From assembly GCA_937890005.1 (NCBI GenBank), contig CALBZA010000003.1:1-64000 (forward strand): a DNA stretch of 64,000 nucleotides, read 5' to 3'. Shown here piece after piece: positions 33,666-42,658 of the stretch (the stretch's first letter is position 1; each line of letters opens with the position of its first letter). A program made the translations under genes and the position numbers. The stretch comes from an uncultured Verrucomicrobia subdivision 3 bacterium. GTDB lineage: Bacteria; Verrucomicrobiota; Verrucomicrobiia; Limisphaerales; DASXHY01. The notes beneath the pieces are model-generated. The model was not told the DNA's origin and did no database searches. It was given only the letters and a program-made list of their open reading frames with translations.

Positions 33666-36600
33666 TTACGGAGCGCGCAAACGGAAGAATGTCGCGGGCG
33701 CCGCGGGATCGACGGTGATGTTCGTCGATGTGATCGACGCACTTCCGGGCACATCGGTCCAGTTGGAGCCGAGACCGGTCGCGAGGCTGTTGGTCTGCAC
33801 CTGCAGAATCCAGCCGGCATGGCTGTCCGGCCATGACAGTGAGAGCGTGTTTCCGGTCACGCCGACCGTGATGGTTGTGGGCGTGGTTGGAATTGGATTT
33901 GCCACCTCGATCACGCCGCTCCCGATCAGGAACGGCGAGCTGGTCGCACTGCTGTAAAAGCCCGGCTCCTGAACGACTCCGTTGAGAATGAGCCCGGCAA
34001 CGCGATTGGTGCCGATGTAACTCAGATCCAGCACAGCGCCGCTTGCAACCGAGACAGTCGATCGCGGGCTGCTGAGAGTGTTGGCGCTGGTGAGCGTCAA
34101 CGTTCCCGACGCGATGTTCAAATTCAGCTTCCGCGCACCTTCACGAATCGAACCGGTGAACGTCGAAGGGCCACCGGCGTAAGTCAGGGTCGAATCGGCG
34201 ACTTCGCTGCTGTTCGTGATCGTCACGGACGCATTGAGTCCGGCGATCGTCTGGTTGAACCCGGCAAGGTCGAAACGCGAGCCGTCGGTGATAACAGAAG
34301 CAACCGGCAGGGCATTGTTGGCACCCAGTTGAAGTGTGCCGCTCACGATGCGGTTCGTGCCCCAGGTATTTCCGGTCGATGCGACAACCCATGTCGCGCC
34401 GTCGTCCACCTGAATCTGTCCTTCCGGAGCGAGAGTCACGATGCCGGAGAGAATCCCGACGCCGGTGGCATTGCCGCGGATGTTGATCTTGCCGATGAAG
34501 CTCGGATCTGCCGTGACGTTGCCGGCGATGATGAATGTCGCGTTTGCATCCGCGCCGAAACCGATCTGGTTTCCTGGATCGTAATCACCGGTGATCGTGA
34601 TCGGTCCGGTCCAGGCGTTGGTGCCTGCGCCGCCGACGAGTGCTGATCGAACGGTGCCGTTTCCAGAGGATGGCATTGAGAGCGATTTGCTGCCTGGAAT
34701 GATTGAGCCGCCGGAGACGGTGACGCGAGAGCCGCTGAGTCCGGGGCCGCCGGCAGTGCTGGTCATTGTGATCTGCGAACCGCCGAGCGCATTGCTGTTG
34801 GCCAGGTTCACGGTTCCAGCGCTGAATGACAGTCCGCCAGTGAACGTGTTCGACCCGGCAAGGACAAGCGTTCCGCCCTGATTTTTAATCAACTCTCCCG
34901 ATCCGCTTACCTGATTGGAGAAAACCATCGTCGAGCCGTTGTCCACCTGAATGGACGTCGAGCTCACGAGAGCAACCGTGCCGTTGATAACGAACGTCTG
35001 GTTGCCGCCGTTGCGGATCGCCGGAGTCGAGATGTCGAGCGGATTGAGAATCAGGTTTTCGTCGATCGTGCGATTGACCCACGCGTTGAGCTGTCCGAAG
35101 CCCTGCACAATGGTGGGGCTGTTGGTGGAGCCGAGAGCGAAATAATTGTCCGCGGTGATGGATCCACCTTCGATGACAGTAACACCTGAATAGCTGTTGC
35201 TGCCGCCGAGAATGGTGCTGCCACCGAGATTGGTAATCACGCCCGCGCCATGAATGCCGTTGGTGATCGTCAGCGTGCCGATGCGATTGAACAGCAGCGT
35301 GGCGTTATTCGTGACCGCGCCGCGGCCGAGCGTTCCAACACTTCCGCCTGAAGTCGGCGAGAAAGGATCGCCCACCTGAAGGGTGCCCTGATTGATCAAC
35401 GTCGGTCCCAAATAGGAATTTGTATTGTCCAGAATCAGTGTGCCGGTGCCGTTCTTTGTCAGGCTTCCGGCGATCAGGCTGCCGCCGCTGAAGGTGTAGT
35501 TCTGCGAAGAATTCACGGTGACCGACGCAGGTGAAAGTTCACCAACGATCTGAACCGCCGGCCAGACGGAACCACTGTTGTCGAACGTGACGGAATCGCC
35601 CGTGAGGAAAACCGAGGGACTGCCATTCTGCCGCCAGTTGGCGGTCACACCGAGATCCCAGACATTGGCCGAATCGTCACCCTGCCATGTCAGCGCCACC
35701 GGAACGTGGGTCACGATCAGCTCGATGGTCTTTGCCGTCGTGTTGTTGTTGATGCTGTATCCGGGAGGAACAACAAGGTTGGCCGTGCTTCCGGAGAACG
35801 ATCCGTATTGGAACAATGTGTAAGTGCCGGTTGCCGGCGAACCAAGCAGGTTCAATGTCGTCGGCCCAGTGACATTCAATTGCCCTGTTACAACGACCAG
35901 ATCATTCATACCGGCGCCAGGTGTGGTGTCAGGGCTGAGCTGGAACGAGATCGCACCGTTTCCGCTCAGGTTCAGGCTGCCGTTGATCGTCAGCGTTCCG
36001 ATTCCGTTGCCGGGATCGATCGTGCTGCCATAGGAATCCGTTACAGCACCCACGACCGTTCCGCTGCCTGTGAGGATTTGTGCGCCGTTGAGATTGAAGC
36101 CGGAGGACGCAACGTTGAGCGTTCCGTTCGAAGAAACGTTGATTGTCGTGCCAGAAAGGTAAGACGAATTCAGGATCGTGAGAGTGCCGTCATTGACAAC
36201 GGTGTTTCCGCTGATGCCGATGCCGCCGTCGATCACCAGCGTGCCGGGCCCCTCTTTGGTCAAGGTGCGAAGTCCGCCGTCATCATACACCGGTCCAACC
36301 GTCAGCGTTCCGTTGGAAACGGTGACCGAAACGTTTCCGTTCATGATCACGCTGCCCTGGGCGAAGCTAAGGTTGCGGGTGCCGAGAAAGGTGAAGTTTC
36401 CATTCCAGGTCTGGCTGTTGTAGTTGGCGAGCGTCACGTTGGCGCCGCCTGTGCTGTCGAGAACCGTTCCTCCGCTCAGAGTGAGCGAAGCGTATCCCAG
36501 CGCCGTGGAACTGTTGAGGTTCAGTTGCCCGGCGGAAACGCTGAGCGTGCCTGCGAATTCGTTGTTTCCGGACAGTGTCAGAACGCCATTGCCCGTCTTG

Positions 36601-37415
36601 CTCAACGAACCGCCCGTGATCGGACTCGCGATGGTCAGTTCAGCAACTGTTTCTGCATCGGGATTCGCAACCGAGATCGTTCCGCTGCTCACTATGGTCA
36701 AACCGCGATTGCTGTCGTTGATCACGACGGAGTTGGTCACGCCGAGAATGCCGCCGTCAAACATCAGCTGATCCGGCGTGAATGTGGCCGGATTGCCGCC
36801 GAGGTTTTCTTCCGAAACGATGCCGAGTTTTCCGAACAGCGTGATCGGCCCGGTGAAAGCGGTGTTGTTTCCGAACAGGTAAACGAATCGCCGCGTGGTT
36901 TCTCCCGCAGCATCGGTCTGCGCGATCGTCAGGGGACCGGTGCCGCTGATTGGCGCGTGCACCACGATGTCGCCCTGCTTGGCCCAGAGTTGTCCGCCGT
37001 TTGGCGTGATGGACAGGGTGCCTCCCATTCGAAAGACGGTGGAGACGTCCTGGAGGTTGAATGCCTGTCCACCGTCGAGCACCCAGTTCGCGGTCAGGAT
37101 GGCAGTGGTTCCAGCCCCTTTGTAGCCGATGCCTGCCGAACCGTCCTGGATCGGAGCGTTGTTGGCCACGAGCGAATTGCCGCCAAACGTGTAGCTGTTT
37201 CCATCGGCGGGCGTGCGAAGGCGGAATTGTCCGGTGAAGTAATCGTTGCCGGCACTGGGCGCGGCGCCGTTGTCCCAGAAGCCGGCGCTGTTGAATGAGG
37301 AGTTTCCGAAGGCGTCATCGCCCGTGAGAGTTACGGTTGCCGCAAGCGCCGAGAATGATCCGAGTCCGGAGGCGAGCGCCGCGAGCGCCAGAGGTTTCAG
37401 TGTATGAATGTTCAT
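33666..37415 (-). CDS. Autotransporter-associated beta-strand repeat protein
   Basis: A 1,249-residue secreted protein with a signal peptide (residues 1-25, ending FSALAA). It is built of many beta-helix repeats of the form LTKTGNGTLVLSGNNxYxGxTxVxxGTLxVG (for example SGSGELIKNQGGTLVLAGSN and SLTKNGTGTLILDNTN), the family called autotransporter-associated beta strand repeat. No outer-membrane beta-barrel is visible at the C-terminus. Instead the last 65 residues form a Trp-rich domain (SLSWPDSHAGWILQVQT ... FFRLRAP) that recurs in Verrucomicrobia secreted proteins. Composition is Gly/Thr/Asn/Ser-rich. It probably forms a fibrous surface or extracellular protein. It is transcribed alone, with a terminator behind it. 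Confidence 0.9.
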   Translation of the reverse strand: MNIHTLKPLALAALASGLGSFSALAATVTLTGDDAFGNSSFNSAGFWDNGAAPSAGNDYFTGQFRLRTPADGNSYTFGGNSLVANNAPIQDGSAGIGYKGAGTTAILTANWVLDGGQAFNLQDVSTVFRMGGTLSITPNGGQLWAKQGDIVVHAPISGTGPLTIAQTDAAGETTRRFVYLFGNNTAFTGPITLFGKLGIVSEENLGGNPATFTPDQLMFDGGILGVTNSVVINDSNRGLTIVSSGTISVANPDAETVAELTIASPITGGSLSKTGNGVLTLSGNNEFAGTLSVSAGQLNLNSSTALGYASLTLSGGTVLDSTGGANVTLANYNSQTWNGNFTFLGTRNLSFAQGSVIMNGNVSVTVSNGTLTVGPVYDDGGLRTLTKEGPGTLVIDGGIGISGNTVVNDGTLTILNSSYLSGTTINVSSNGTLNVASSGFNLNGAQILTGSGTVVGAVTDSYGSTIDPGNGIGTLTINGSLNLSGNGAISFQLSPDTTPGAGMNDLVVVTGQLNVTGPTTLNLLGSPATGTYTLFQYGSFSGSTANLVVPPGYSINNNTTAKTIELIVTHVPVALTWQGDDSANVWDLGVTANWRQNGSPSVFLTGDSVTFDNSGSVWPAVQIVGELSPASVTVNSSQNYTFSGGSLIAGSLTKNGTGTLILDNTNSYLGPTLINQGTLQVGDPFSPTSGGSVGTLGRGAVTNNATLLFNRIGTLTITNGIHGAGVITNLGGSTILGGSNSYSGVTVIEGGSITADNYFALGSTNSPTIVQGFGQLNAWVNRTIDENLILNPLDISTPAIRNGGNQTFVINGTVALVSSTSIQVDNGSTMVFSNQVSGSGELIKNQGGTLVLAGSNTFTGGLSFSAGTVNLANSNALGGSQITMTSTAGGPGLSGSRVTVSGGSIIPGSKSLSMPSSGNGTVRSALVGGAGTNAWTGPITITGDYDPGNQIGFGADANATFIIAGNVTADPSFIGKINIRGNATGVGILSGIVTLAPEGQIQVDDGATWVVASTGNTWGTNRIVSGTLQLGANNALPVASVITDGSRFDLAGFNQTIAGLNASVTITNSSEVADSTLTYAGGPSTFTGSIREGARKLNLNIASGTLTLTSANTLSSPRSTVSVASGAVLDLSYIGTNRVAGLILNGVVQEPGFYSSATSSPFLIGSGVIEVANPIPTTPTTITVGVTGNTLSLSWPDSHAGWILQVQTNSLATGLGSNWTDVPGSASITSTNITVDPAAPATFFRLRAP

Positions 37416-37690
37416 GTTGTGTGTTGGGCCGCCCGCAAGGCGAGCTGGCTGATTGCGAAGTCAGGGAACGGCCAGAAGCAGGTGGTCACTGGATACTGCC
37501 GGGCAAAAGAGATCCGCCGAACAGAGCCAATGCTGGAATCATCAACCGCACGAAGGCACCGCAAAACGAGAATACGGTAACACCGGTTCAGAAACCGGCA
37601 AATGCCCAATCGGGTGATTCAACGAAGGAGGCTTTCCGAGCGCCGGTTACCTTGATTAAAAATCTGCCCCCAGTGCGCAAAACACCCGTA

Positions 37691-39292
37691 TTACTCGCGG
37701 GAAGTTTGAACCGGGAGAGCCGACAGCTCGACGCCCTTGTTCGTTTCACTGAAGTAATTGGCCGACCATTCATTCTGGAAGAGCAGGACGGGATTCTTGC
37801 CCATGTCGTAGGCAATCTTCGCGCCAGTGGGCAGGGAAAGCTTGTCCAGATCGTCCTCCTTGAAATCGGTGGGCAGCCAGCGAACGACCTGCCACGGCGC
37901 CGATTCAAGCCGCGATTCAGCGCCGTATTCGCTTTCGAGTCGATATTGCACGACTTCGAACTGCAGCGGGCCGACGGCAGCGAGCAGCGGGACTTTCTGC
38001 ATCGAGTCACGGATGTAGAGCGCCTGGATCACACCTTCCTGCAGCAGCTGGTCGAGACCCTGGCGAAATTGTTTGAATTTCGCCGTGTTCGGATTGTGCA
38101 GATAGGCGAAGGCTTCCGGCGTGAAGCGCGGAATCTCCTTGTAGTTGATGCTCGGATCAGTCGTGAGCGTGTCGCCGATGCCAAAGCTGTCGTGACCGAC
38201 CAACCCAATGACGTCGCCGGGATAAGCTTCGTTCACCGTCTCGCGTTCGTTGCCGAAAATCTTGTGCGAACTGGAAAGGCGAACCTTCCGCTCCGATCGC
38301 GAATGATGAACCGTCATGTCACGCTCGAACTTGCCCGAGCAGACGCGGACGAATGCAATGCGGTCGCGATGCTTCGGATCCATGTTCGCCTGAATTTTAA
38401 AAATGAATCCGCTGAATGCGGGATTGTCCGGTGAGATTTCGATTCCCGCCATCACACGCGGCTTGGGTGGAGGCGAGTGCTTCAGAAAACCATCGAGGAG
38501 CAGCTGAACGCCAAAGTTGTTGATGCCGCTTCCGAAAAATACCGGCGTGGTTTTTCCCGCAAGCACGTCGGCTTCGTCGAAGGAATGTCCCGCAAGCTCA
38601 AGCATCTCCAGTTCTTCGACGGTCTTGAGATACGTTTCGTCGCTCAGGCGATCGCGAATTTCCGGATCGTCGATTCCACCCACCTGAACCGGAGCGCGAT
38701 GTTGTCCGCCGACCGTGCGTTCGAAGAGGTGAAATTGCTTTGTCTGCCGATCGTAAACGCCCTGGAACTCGAAACCATTGCCGATCGGCCAGTTCACCGG
38801 AAACGCACCAATGCCCAGCACGCGCTCCAGTTCGTCGATCAGCTCGAGCGGATTTTTCATCGGGCGATCGCACTTGTTCATGAACGTGAAGATCGGCACG
38901 CCGCGCTGACGGCAGACTTCAAACAGCTTGCGCGTCTGTGGCTCGATGCCTTTGGCGGAATCGATCACCATCACGACCGAATCGACAGCCGTGAGCACTC
39001 GATAAGTGTCTTCCGAAAAATCCTTGTGGCCGGGGGTGTCGAGGAGATTGATGCGAAAGCCGTTGTATTCGAATTGAAGCACCGTTGAGCTGATTGAAAT
39101 GCCGCGCTTCTTTTCCAGCTCCATCCAGTCGGAGGTTGTGGCGCGCTGATTCTTTCGGGCGGTGACGGATCCGGCGAGCTGCACGGCGCCGCCGTACAGC
39201 AGCAACTTTTCCGTCAGCGTCGTCTTGCCGGCGTCGGGATGTGAAATGATGGCGAACGTCCGCCGTTTCTGAATCTCTTTTGCGATATCCAC
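37691..39292 (-). CDS. prfC: Peptide chain release factor 3
   Basis: A 533-residue translational GTPase that removes RF1/RF2 from the ribosome after peptide release. G1 motif SHPDAGKTT at about 17-25, the switch region with RGISISSTVLQF, G3 DTPGHKDFSEDTYR and G4 NKCDRP are all clear. The C-terminal half matches RF3 (LLDGFLKHSPPPKP; YNPNTAKFKQF-type segment; EYGAESRLE). Length equals E. coli RF3 (529). Start at 39292. It is followed in the reverse direction by a repeat-rich space and reads convergently from the beta-strand-repeat gene promoter region. Confidence 0.97.
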   Translation of the reverse strand: MDIAKEIQKRRTFAIISHPDAGKTTLTEKLLLYGGAVQLAGSVTARKNQRATTSDWMELEKKRGISISSTVLQFEYNGFRINLLDTPGHKDFSEDTYRVLTAVDSVVMVIDSAKGIEPQTRKLFEVCRQRGVPIFTFMNKCDRPMKNPLELIDELERVLGIGAFPVNWPIGNGFEFQGVYDRQTKQFHLFERTVGGQHRAPVQVGGIDDPEIRDRLSDETYLKTVEELEMLELAGHSFDEADVLAGKTTPVFFGSGINNFGVQLLLDGFLKHSPPPKPRVMAGIEISPDNPAFSGFIFKIQANMDPKHRDRIAFVRVCSGKFERDMTVHHSRSERKVRLSSSHKIFGNERETVNEAYPGDVIGLVGHDSFGIGDTLTTDPSINYKEIPRFTPEAFAYLHNPNTAKFKQFRQGLDQLLQEGVIQALYIRDSMQKVPLLAAVGPLQFEVVQYRLESEYGAESRLESAPWQVVRWLPTDFKEDDLDKLSLPTGAKIAYDMGKNPVLLFQNEWSANYFSETNKGVELSALPVQTSRE

Positions 39293-39339
39293 AAGGGCGC
39301 GAAAGATAGCACGGGCCTGTTTCGGAACAAGCAGATTGG

Positions 39340-39497
39340 GGCAAGGGGGCAGAGGAGCAGAGGGGCAGAGGGGAAAAGGAGAAAAGGAGAAAAGGAGAAA
39401 AGGGGCGGACGGACCTGATCCATATCGTCCGACCTACACACCTTCCCACTTTCCCCTCATCTCCTTTTCCCCGTTTCCCCTCTGCTCCCCTGCCCCG
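39340..39497. repeat. Inverted purine/pyrimidine repeat pair
   Basis: A purine-rich array (GGGGCAAGGGGGCAGAGGAG and then GGAGAAAA units) at about 39339-39402 is mirrored by a pyrimidine-rich tract at about 39441-39497 (ending CCCTCTGCTCCCCTGCCCC). It lies between the divergent prfC and metF genes and could form a long hairpin or triplex-prone DNA. Confidence 0.8.
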
Positions 39498-39571
39498 AGC
39501 ACACGCTGGGATGATTTCCACACCGGCGGAAGCTGGATTTCCTCGGAGCGAATCGCAATACTTCCGCACTC

Positions 39572-40459
39572 ATGAAACTGGTTCGAGACATCTACGCCGA
39601 GAAACGCGCCGCGGGCAAACCGGTGATTTCCTTCGAATTCTTTCCGCCAAAAACCGAGGAAGGCGATCGAACGCTTCTCGAGAAAACGATTCCCGCACTG
39701 ACACAGGCAAAGCCGGATTATGTCTCGGTGACCTACGGCGCCGGCGGCAGCACGCGCGACAAGACCCTGATGATCGTGGATCGCATCCAGAAGGAACATA
39801 ATCTGACCGCAGTGGCGCATCTGACCTGTGTGAGCGCGACGAAGGAAGAGATTCGCGGTCTGCTGAAACAGATTCAATCGCTCGGCGTGAAAAACGTTCT
39901 CGCGCTTCGAGGCGATCCGCCCGGCGGCGGCGAGTTCAAGGTCACGCCCGGTGGATTCGAATTCTCCAGCCAGCTGGTTGAGTTCATCCGCCAGATGGAC
40001 GGCTTCAGCGTCGGCGTCGCCGGTTTTCCGGAGGGACACGTCGCGTGCAAGGAAGGCAAACACGTCGATTGGCAGCATCTGAAAACGAAGATCGACGCGG
40101 GTGCGGATTTCGTTCTCACGCAGCTGTTCTTCGACAATGCGGATTTCTACGAATTTCGCGATCACCTGACGAAGCAGCTCGGTGTTTCCATTCCGCTCGT
40201 GCCGGGAATTGTTCCGATCCTCAGCGGATCACAGATCAAACGTTTCACCTCGATGTGCGGCGCGCGGATACCGGCGGCACTGAGTGCGAAGCTGGATGAA
40301 ATCGGCGACAACGACGCAGCGGCGGCGGAGTTTGGAATCGAATACGCCACCAGGCAGTGCGAAGACCTTCTGCGAAATGGCGCGCCGGGAATTCATTTCT
40401 ACACGCTGAACAAGTCGGCTTCGACGTTGAGAGTGCTGCAGAATCTGCGGCTCGCGTGA
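39572..40459 (+). CDS. metF: Methylenetetrahydrofolate reductase [NAD(P)H]
   Basis: A 295-residue FAD enzyme that reduces 5,10-methylene-tetrahydrofolate to 5-methyl-tetrahydrofolate for methionine synthesis. SFEFFPPKTEEGDR (catalytic Glu near residue 22), YVSVTYGAGGSTRD, HLTCVSATKEEI, NVLALRGDPPG, and the substrate-site motifs GFPEGH and LTQLFFDN all fit MetF. The length equals E. coli MetF (296). Single gene, divergent from prfC. I saw no S-adenosylmethionine riboswitch in the leader. The 230 bases behind it contain a GGACGCGAAGGGCGCGAAGG repeat, encoding nothing. Confidence 0.97.
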   Translation: MKLVRDIYAEKRAAGKPVISFEFFPPKTEEGDRTLLEKTIPALTQAKPDYVSVTYGAGGSTRDKTLMIVDRIQKEHNLTAVAHLTCVSATKEEIRGLLKQIQSLGVKNVLALRGDPPGGGEFKVTPGGFEFSSQLVEFIRQMDGFSVGVAGFPEGHVACKEGKHVDWQHLKTKIDAGADFVLTQLFFDNADFYEFRDHLTKQLGVSIPLVPGIVPILSGSQIKRFTSMCGARIPAALSAKLDEIGDNDAAAAEFGIEYATRQCEDLLRNGAPGIHFYTLNKSASTLRVLQNLRLA

Positions 40460-40691
40460 ACGACTCTGTCTTTGATCTTTTGCCTCACGCGGAGGACGCG
40501 AAGGGCGCGAAGGATTCCCTGGTTAATTCACCGAACAGAATGATCTTCTCGGGGCGAGACTGAAAATCCCGGAGCGCGGCTGTTTCGCTTGCGACCAGCC
40601 GCGGTGCTTCGAAACGTTGCACCGATTCTTACTTTTTCAGGTGGTTGCGGCCGGTCTTCGACACAGCCGCTCTCCATTTTCAGATAAACTT

Positions 40692-41198
40692 TCACGGCCT
40701 CGACGCTTCGAGATCTCCACTCCATTTCCAGCAGAACCAAAGCGGAATGAAGCCAAACACTCCGAACGAGCAATCCACCAGGCGCCACCAGATTGGAATC
40801 CCTCGAATCGCTCCGAAGATGAACGCGTGGGGGATTACGAGCACGCAGGCAATCATGCCGAATGTGAACAGCCAGCGATTCCGAACCGGATCGCGGAGCG
40901 CGCCGATGAACGCGATGGCGATCGCGAAATGACCAAAGGCGAGCCAGTCGGTTCCATAGGCGAGGAACGGATATTCCGAAGTGACATCGACCAGCGCACG
41001 CTGAACTTTCACCAGCCACACCGCCCATGCCGGTGCCGAGGCTGAAGCCGACAGCTCAGCCGCATTTGACACCTTCACCATCCAGTTCAGTTCGGTAACC
41101 AGCGGGATGGCTGTGACACCACTGATGAACAGGCCGATGATGAATATCCAGGTCAGAACCTTGATGCGACGGAGCAGGAGCTCAGGCGAGCGGTTCAT
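40692..41198 (-). CDS. Small conserved membrane protein
   Basis: A 168-residue protein with four predicted transmembrane helices (about 15-34, 58-66/86-100, 106-126 and 138-156). The family is unknown to me by name; Trp-rich patches such as GIPIWWRLVDCSFGVFGFIPLWFCWKW are notable. It starts 15 bases after the stop of the GH88/105 lipoprotein gene, so the two should share a transcript. That may hint at a link to sugar use, by position only. Confidence 0.75.
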   Translation of the reverse strand: MNRSPELLLRRIKVLTWIFIIGLFISGVTAIPLVTELNWMVKVSNAAELSASASAPAWAVWLVKVQRALVDVTSEYPFLAYGTDWLAFGHFAIAIAFIGALRDPVRNRWLFTFGMIACVLVIPHAFIFGAIRGIPIWWRLVDCSFGVFGFIPLWFCWKWSGDLEASRP

Positions 41199-41213
41199 CG
41201 CTGGAATCGGTTG

Positions 41214-42359
41214 TTACTTACCGCCGCAGCACGGTGCTTCGAGCCGGTGCATTTCGCTGCCGGCGAGAAGGAACGCGCCAACGCCATACACTTCCGTTGC
41301 GTCTGGATTGAACCGTTTCGGATCAGCGCCAATCGGCTGGACGTGCGTGAGTTTTCCGTCCGCGTTCACGCAATCCACCAGTGCCGTCCAGGCTTTGCGA
41401 ACCGCCGGTTCAAAGCGGTTGCGATCCAGCAATCCTTCGTTGACGCCCCAGGCGAGCGCATAAGTGTGAAATGCCGAACCGCTCGTTTCCTTGAGCGGAT
41501 ATTCCTCCGGATCAAGCAGGCTGGAACGCCAGAGTCCGTCCGGCTGCTGCACCTTGATGATCGCTTCGGACATTTCCTTGAACTGCTGCTGGAACCTGGG
41601 AAGCGAAGGATGATCTTCCGGCAGGAACTGCATCATGCGCGCCAGACCGGCCATCACCCAGCCGTTGCCACGGCTCCAGAAGATTTTCTTCCCGTTGTTC
41701 TCGCGCTTGTTGAAGTAGGTGCTGTCGCGGAAATAAAGGTGCTCCTCCTTGTCGTAAAGATAATCGGAGGTGCGCCACCAGTTGGTGACCGCGAAATCGA
41801 GATAGCGCTGATCGCCGGTCGCCTTCCAAAGCCGGATCCAGGTGGGCGGTCCCATGAAGAGCGCATCGCACCACGACCAGAGATCGCTTGCATTGCGCTG
41901 GGTGAAATCCAGGGACTCGAGCTGGCGCGGGTTGGCGAGAACGCGATCGAACTGTTCCCGCATCGGCGCGATCATCTTCTCGTCCTTCGATTCAAAGTAG
42001 AGTTCGCAATAAGTCTGGCCGACCACGTGATCGTCCGCATGATAAAGACGGCGTCCGAGTTTCCATCCGTTGGTTTCGCCGACACGAATCATTGCGTCGC
42101 GATACTTGGGATTGCTCGAAAGTCCGGCGAGCGCCATGAAACCGGTGTCCCCTGCGCCCTGGGTCCAGTCGGTGAGACGATGCCGGCTCGGATTCGCGAG
42201 CTGCCAGTCGGCGACGCGTTCCATGACTGCAAGAATCTCAGCCTGCCGTTTCAGTGCTTCCGGGTCAGACGCGCATTTGCGCGGAGATTTGCAGGCGACA
42301 GCAATGATCCCGGCGAGGAGAATGAAACTGAATGTGTGAAAGGGAATCTGGCGTTTCAT
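41214..42359 (-). CDS. Glycoside hydrolase family 88/105 (unsaturated rhamnogalacturonyl hydrolase), lipoprotein
   Basis: A 381-residue enzyme with a lipobox near residue 20 (AVACKS), so it is probably anchored in a membrane. The (alpha/alpha)6-barrel signature is visible: ADWQLANPS, DWTQGAGDTGFMAL, YHADDHVVGQTYCELY, WSWCDALFMGPPTW with the catalytic-type Asp, SRGNGWVMAGLARMM and ETSGSAFHTYALAWGVN. Enzymes of this fold remove the unsaturated galacturonyl end left by rhamnogalacturonan lyases. Start at 42359 (MKRQIPF). It leads a two-gene operon with a small membrane protein. A GH106 enzyme lies 13 kb away. Confidence 0.93.
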   Translation of the reverse strand: MKRQIPFHTFSFILLAGIIAVACKSPRKCASDPEALKRQAEILAVMERVADWQLANPSRHRLTDWTQGAGDTGFMALAGLSSNPKYRDAMIRVGETNGWKLGRRLYHADDHVVGQTYCELYFESKDEKMIAPMREQFDRVLANPRQLESLDFTQRNASDLWSWCDALFMGPPTWIRLWKATGDQRYLDFAVTNWWRTSDYLYDKEEHLYFRDSTYFNKRENNGKKIFWSRGNGWVMAGLARMMQFLPEDHPSLPRFQQQFKEMSEAIIKVQQPDGLWRSSLLDPEEYPLKETSGSAFHTYALAWGVNEGLLDRNRFEPAVRKAWTALVDCVNADGKLTHVQPIGADPKRFNPDATEVYGVGAFLLAGSEMHRLEAPCCGGK

Positions 42360-42470
42360 GCAGGGTCGAAGAATGCCGTTGCAAAGAACATACGGCAACC
42401 ACCTTTAAGGGTGAGATTTTCCGCAGTTTGAGTGCCGCGTTCCATTTGGGAGTTCAGAGCGAACCATTCA

Positions 42471-42565
42471 TCTCATCACCACCACGCTGAACGCGGTGTT
42501 TGCGATGAGTGGGGCAACTAAGCCGTTTCATCCCCTCACCGCACTGAAGCGCGGTGTTAATGAGA
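42471..42565. repeat. Repeat B, two copies in tandem (hairpin-forming)
   Basis: Copy one at about 42471-42509 (core ACCACGCTGAACGCGGTGTT) and copy two at about 42536-42565 (core TCACCGCACTGAAGCGCGGT). Each contains short inverted arms around a GAA loop and a TTxxTGAGA-type tail. The second copy matches the reverse complement of 60741-60770 at 27 of 30 positions. They sit in the 299-base divergent space between the GH88/105 and ferritin-like/ATP-grasp genes, which otherwise holds no gene. Confidence 0.8.
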
Positions 42566-42658
42566 AACTCCCACTCCGACCGAAATGCGCGTGCCCTCGC
42601 AAGGCGCCCGCCGAGCCGCTGGCTTAATCGATTGCCGACTGGTATTCGTTAGGAACGA

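Noticed and set aside
35706..37298. A 530-codon plus-strand frame opposite the beta-strand-repeat protein
   Set aside because: Antisense shadow of a repetitive gene; Arg/Val/Ser-rich composition without domains.
39498..39571. S-adenosylmethionine riboswitch before metF
   Set aside because: The leader is too short and lacks the expected stems; only repeat DNA lies upstream.
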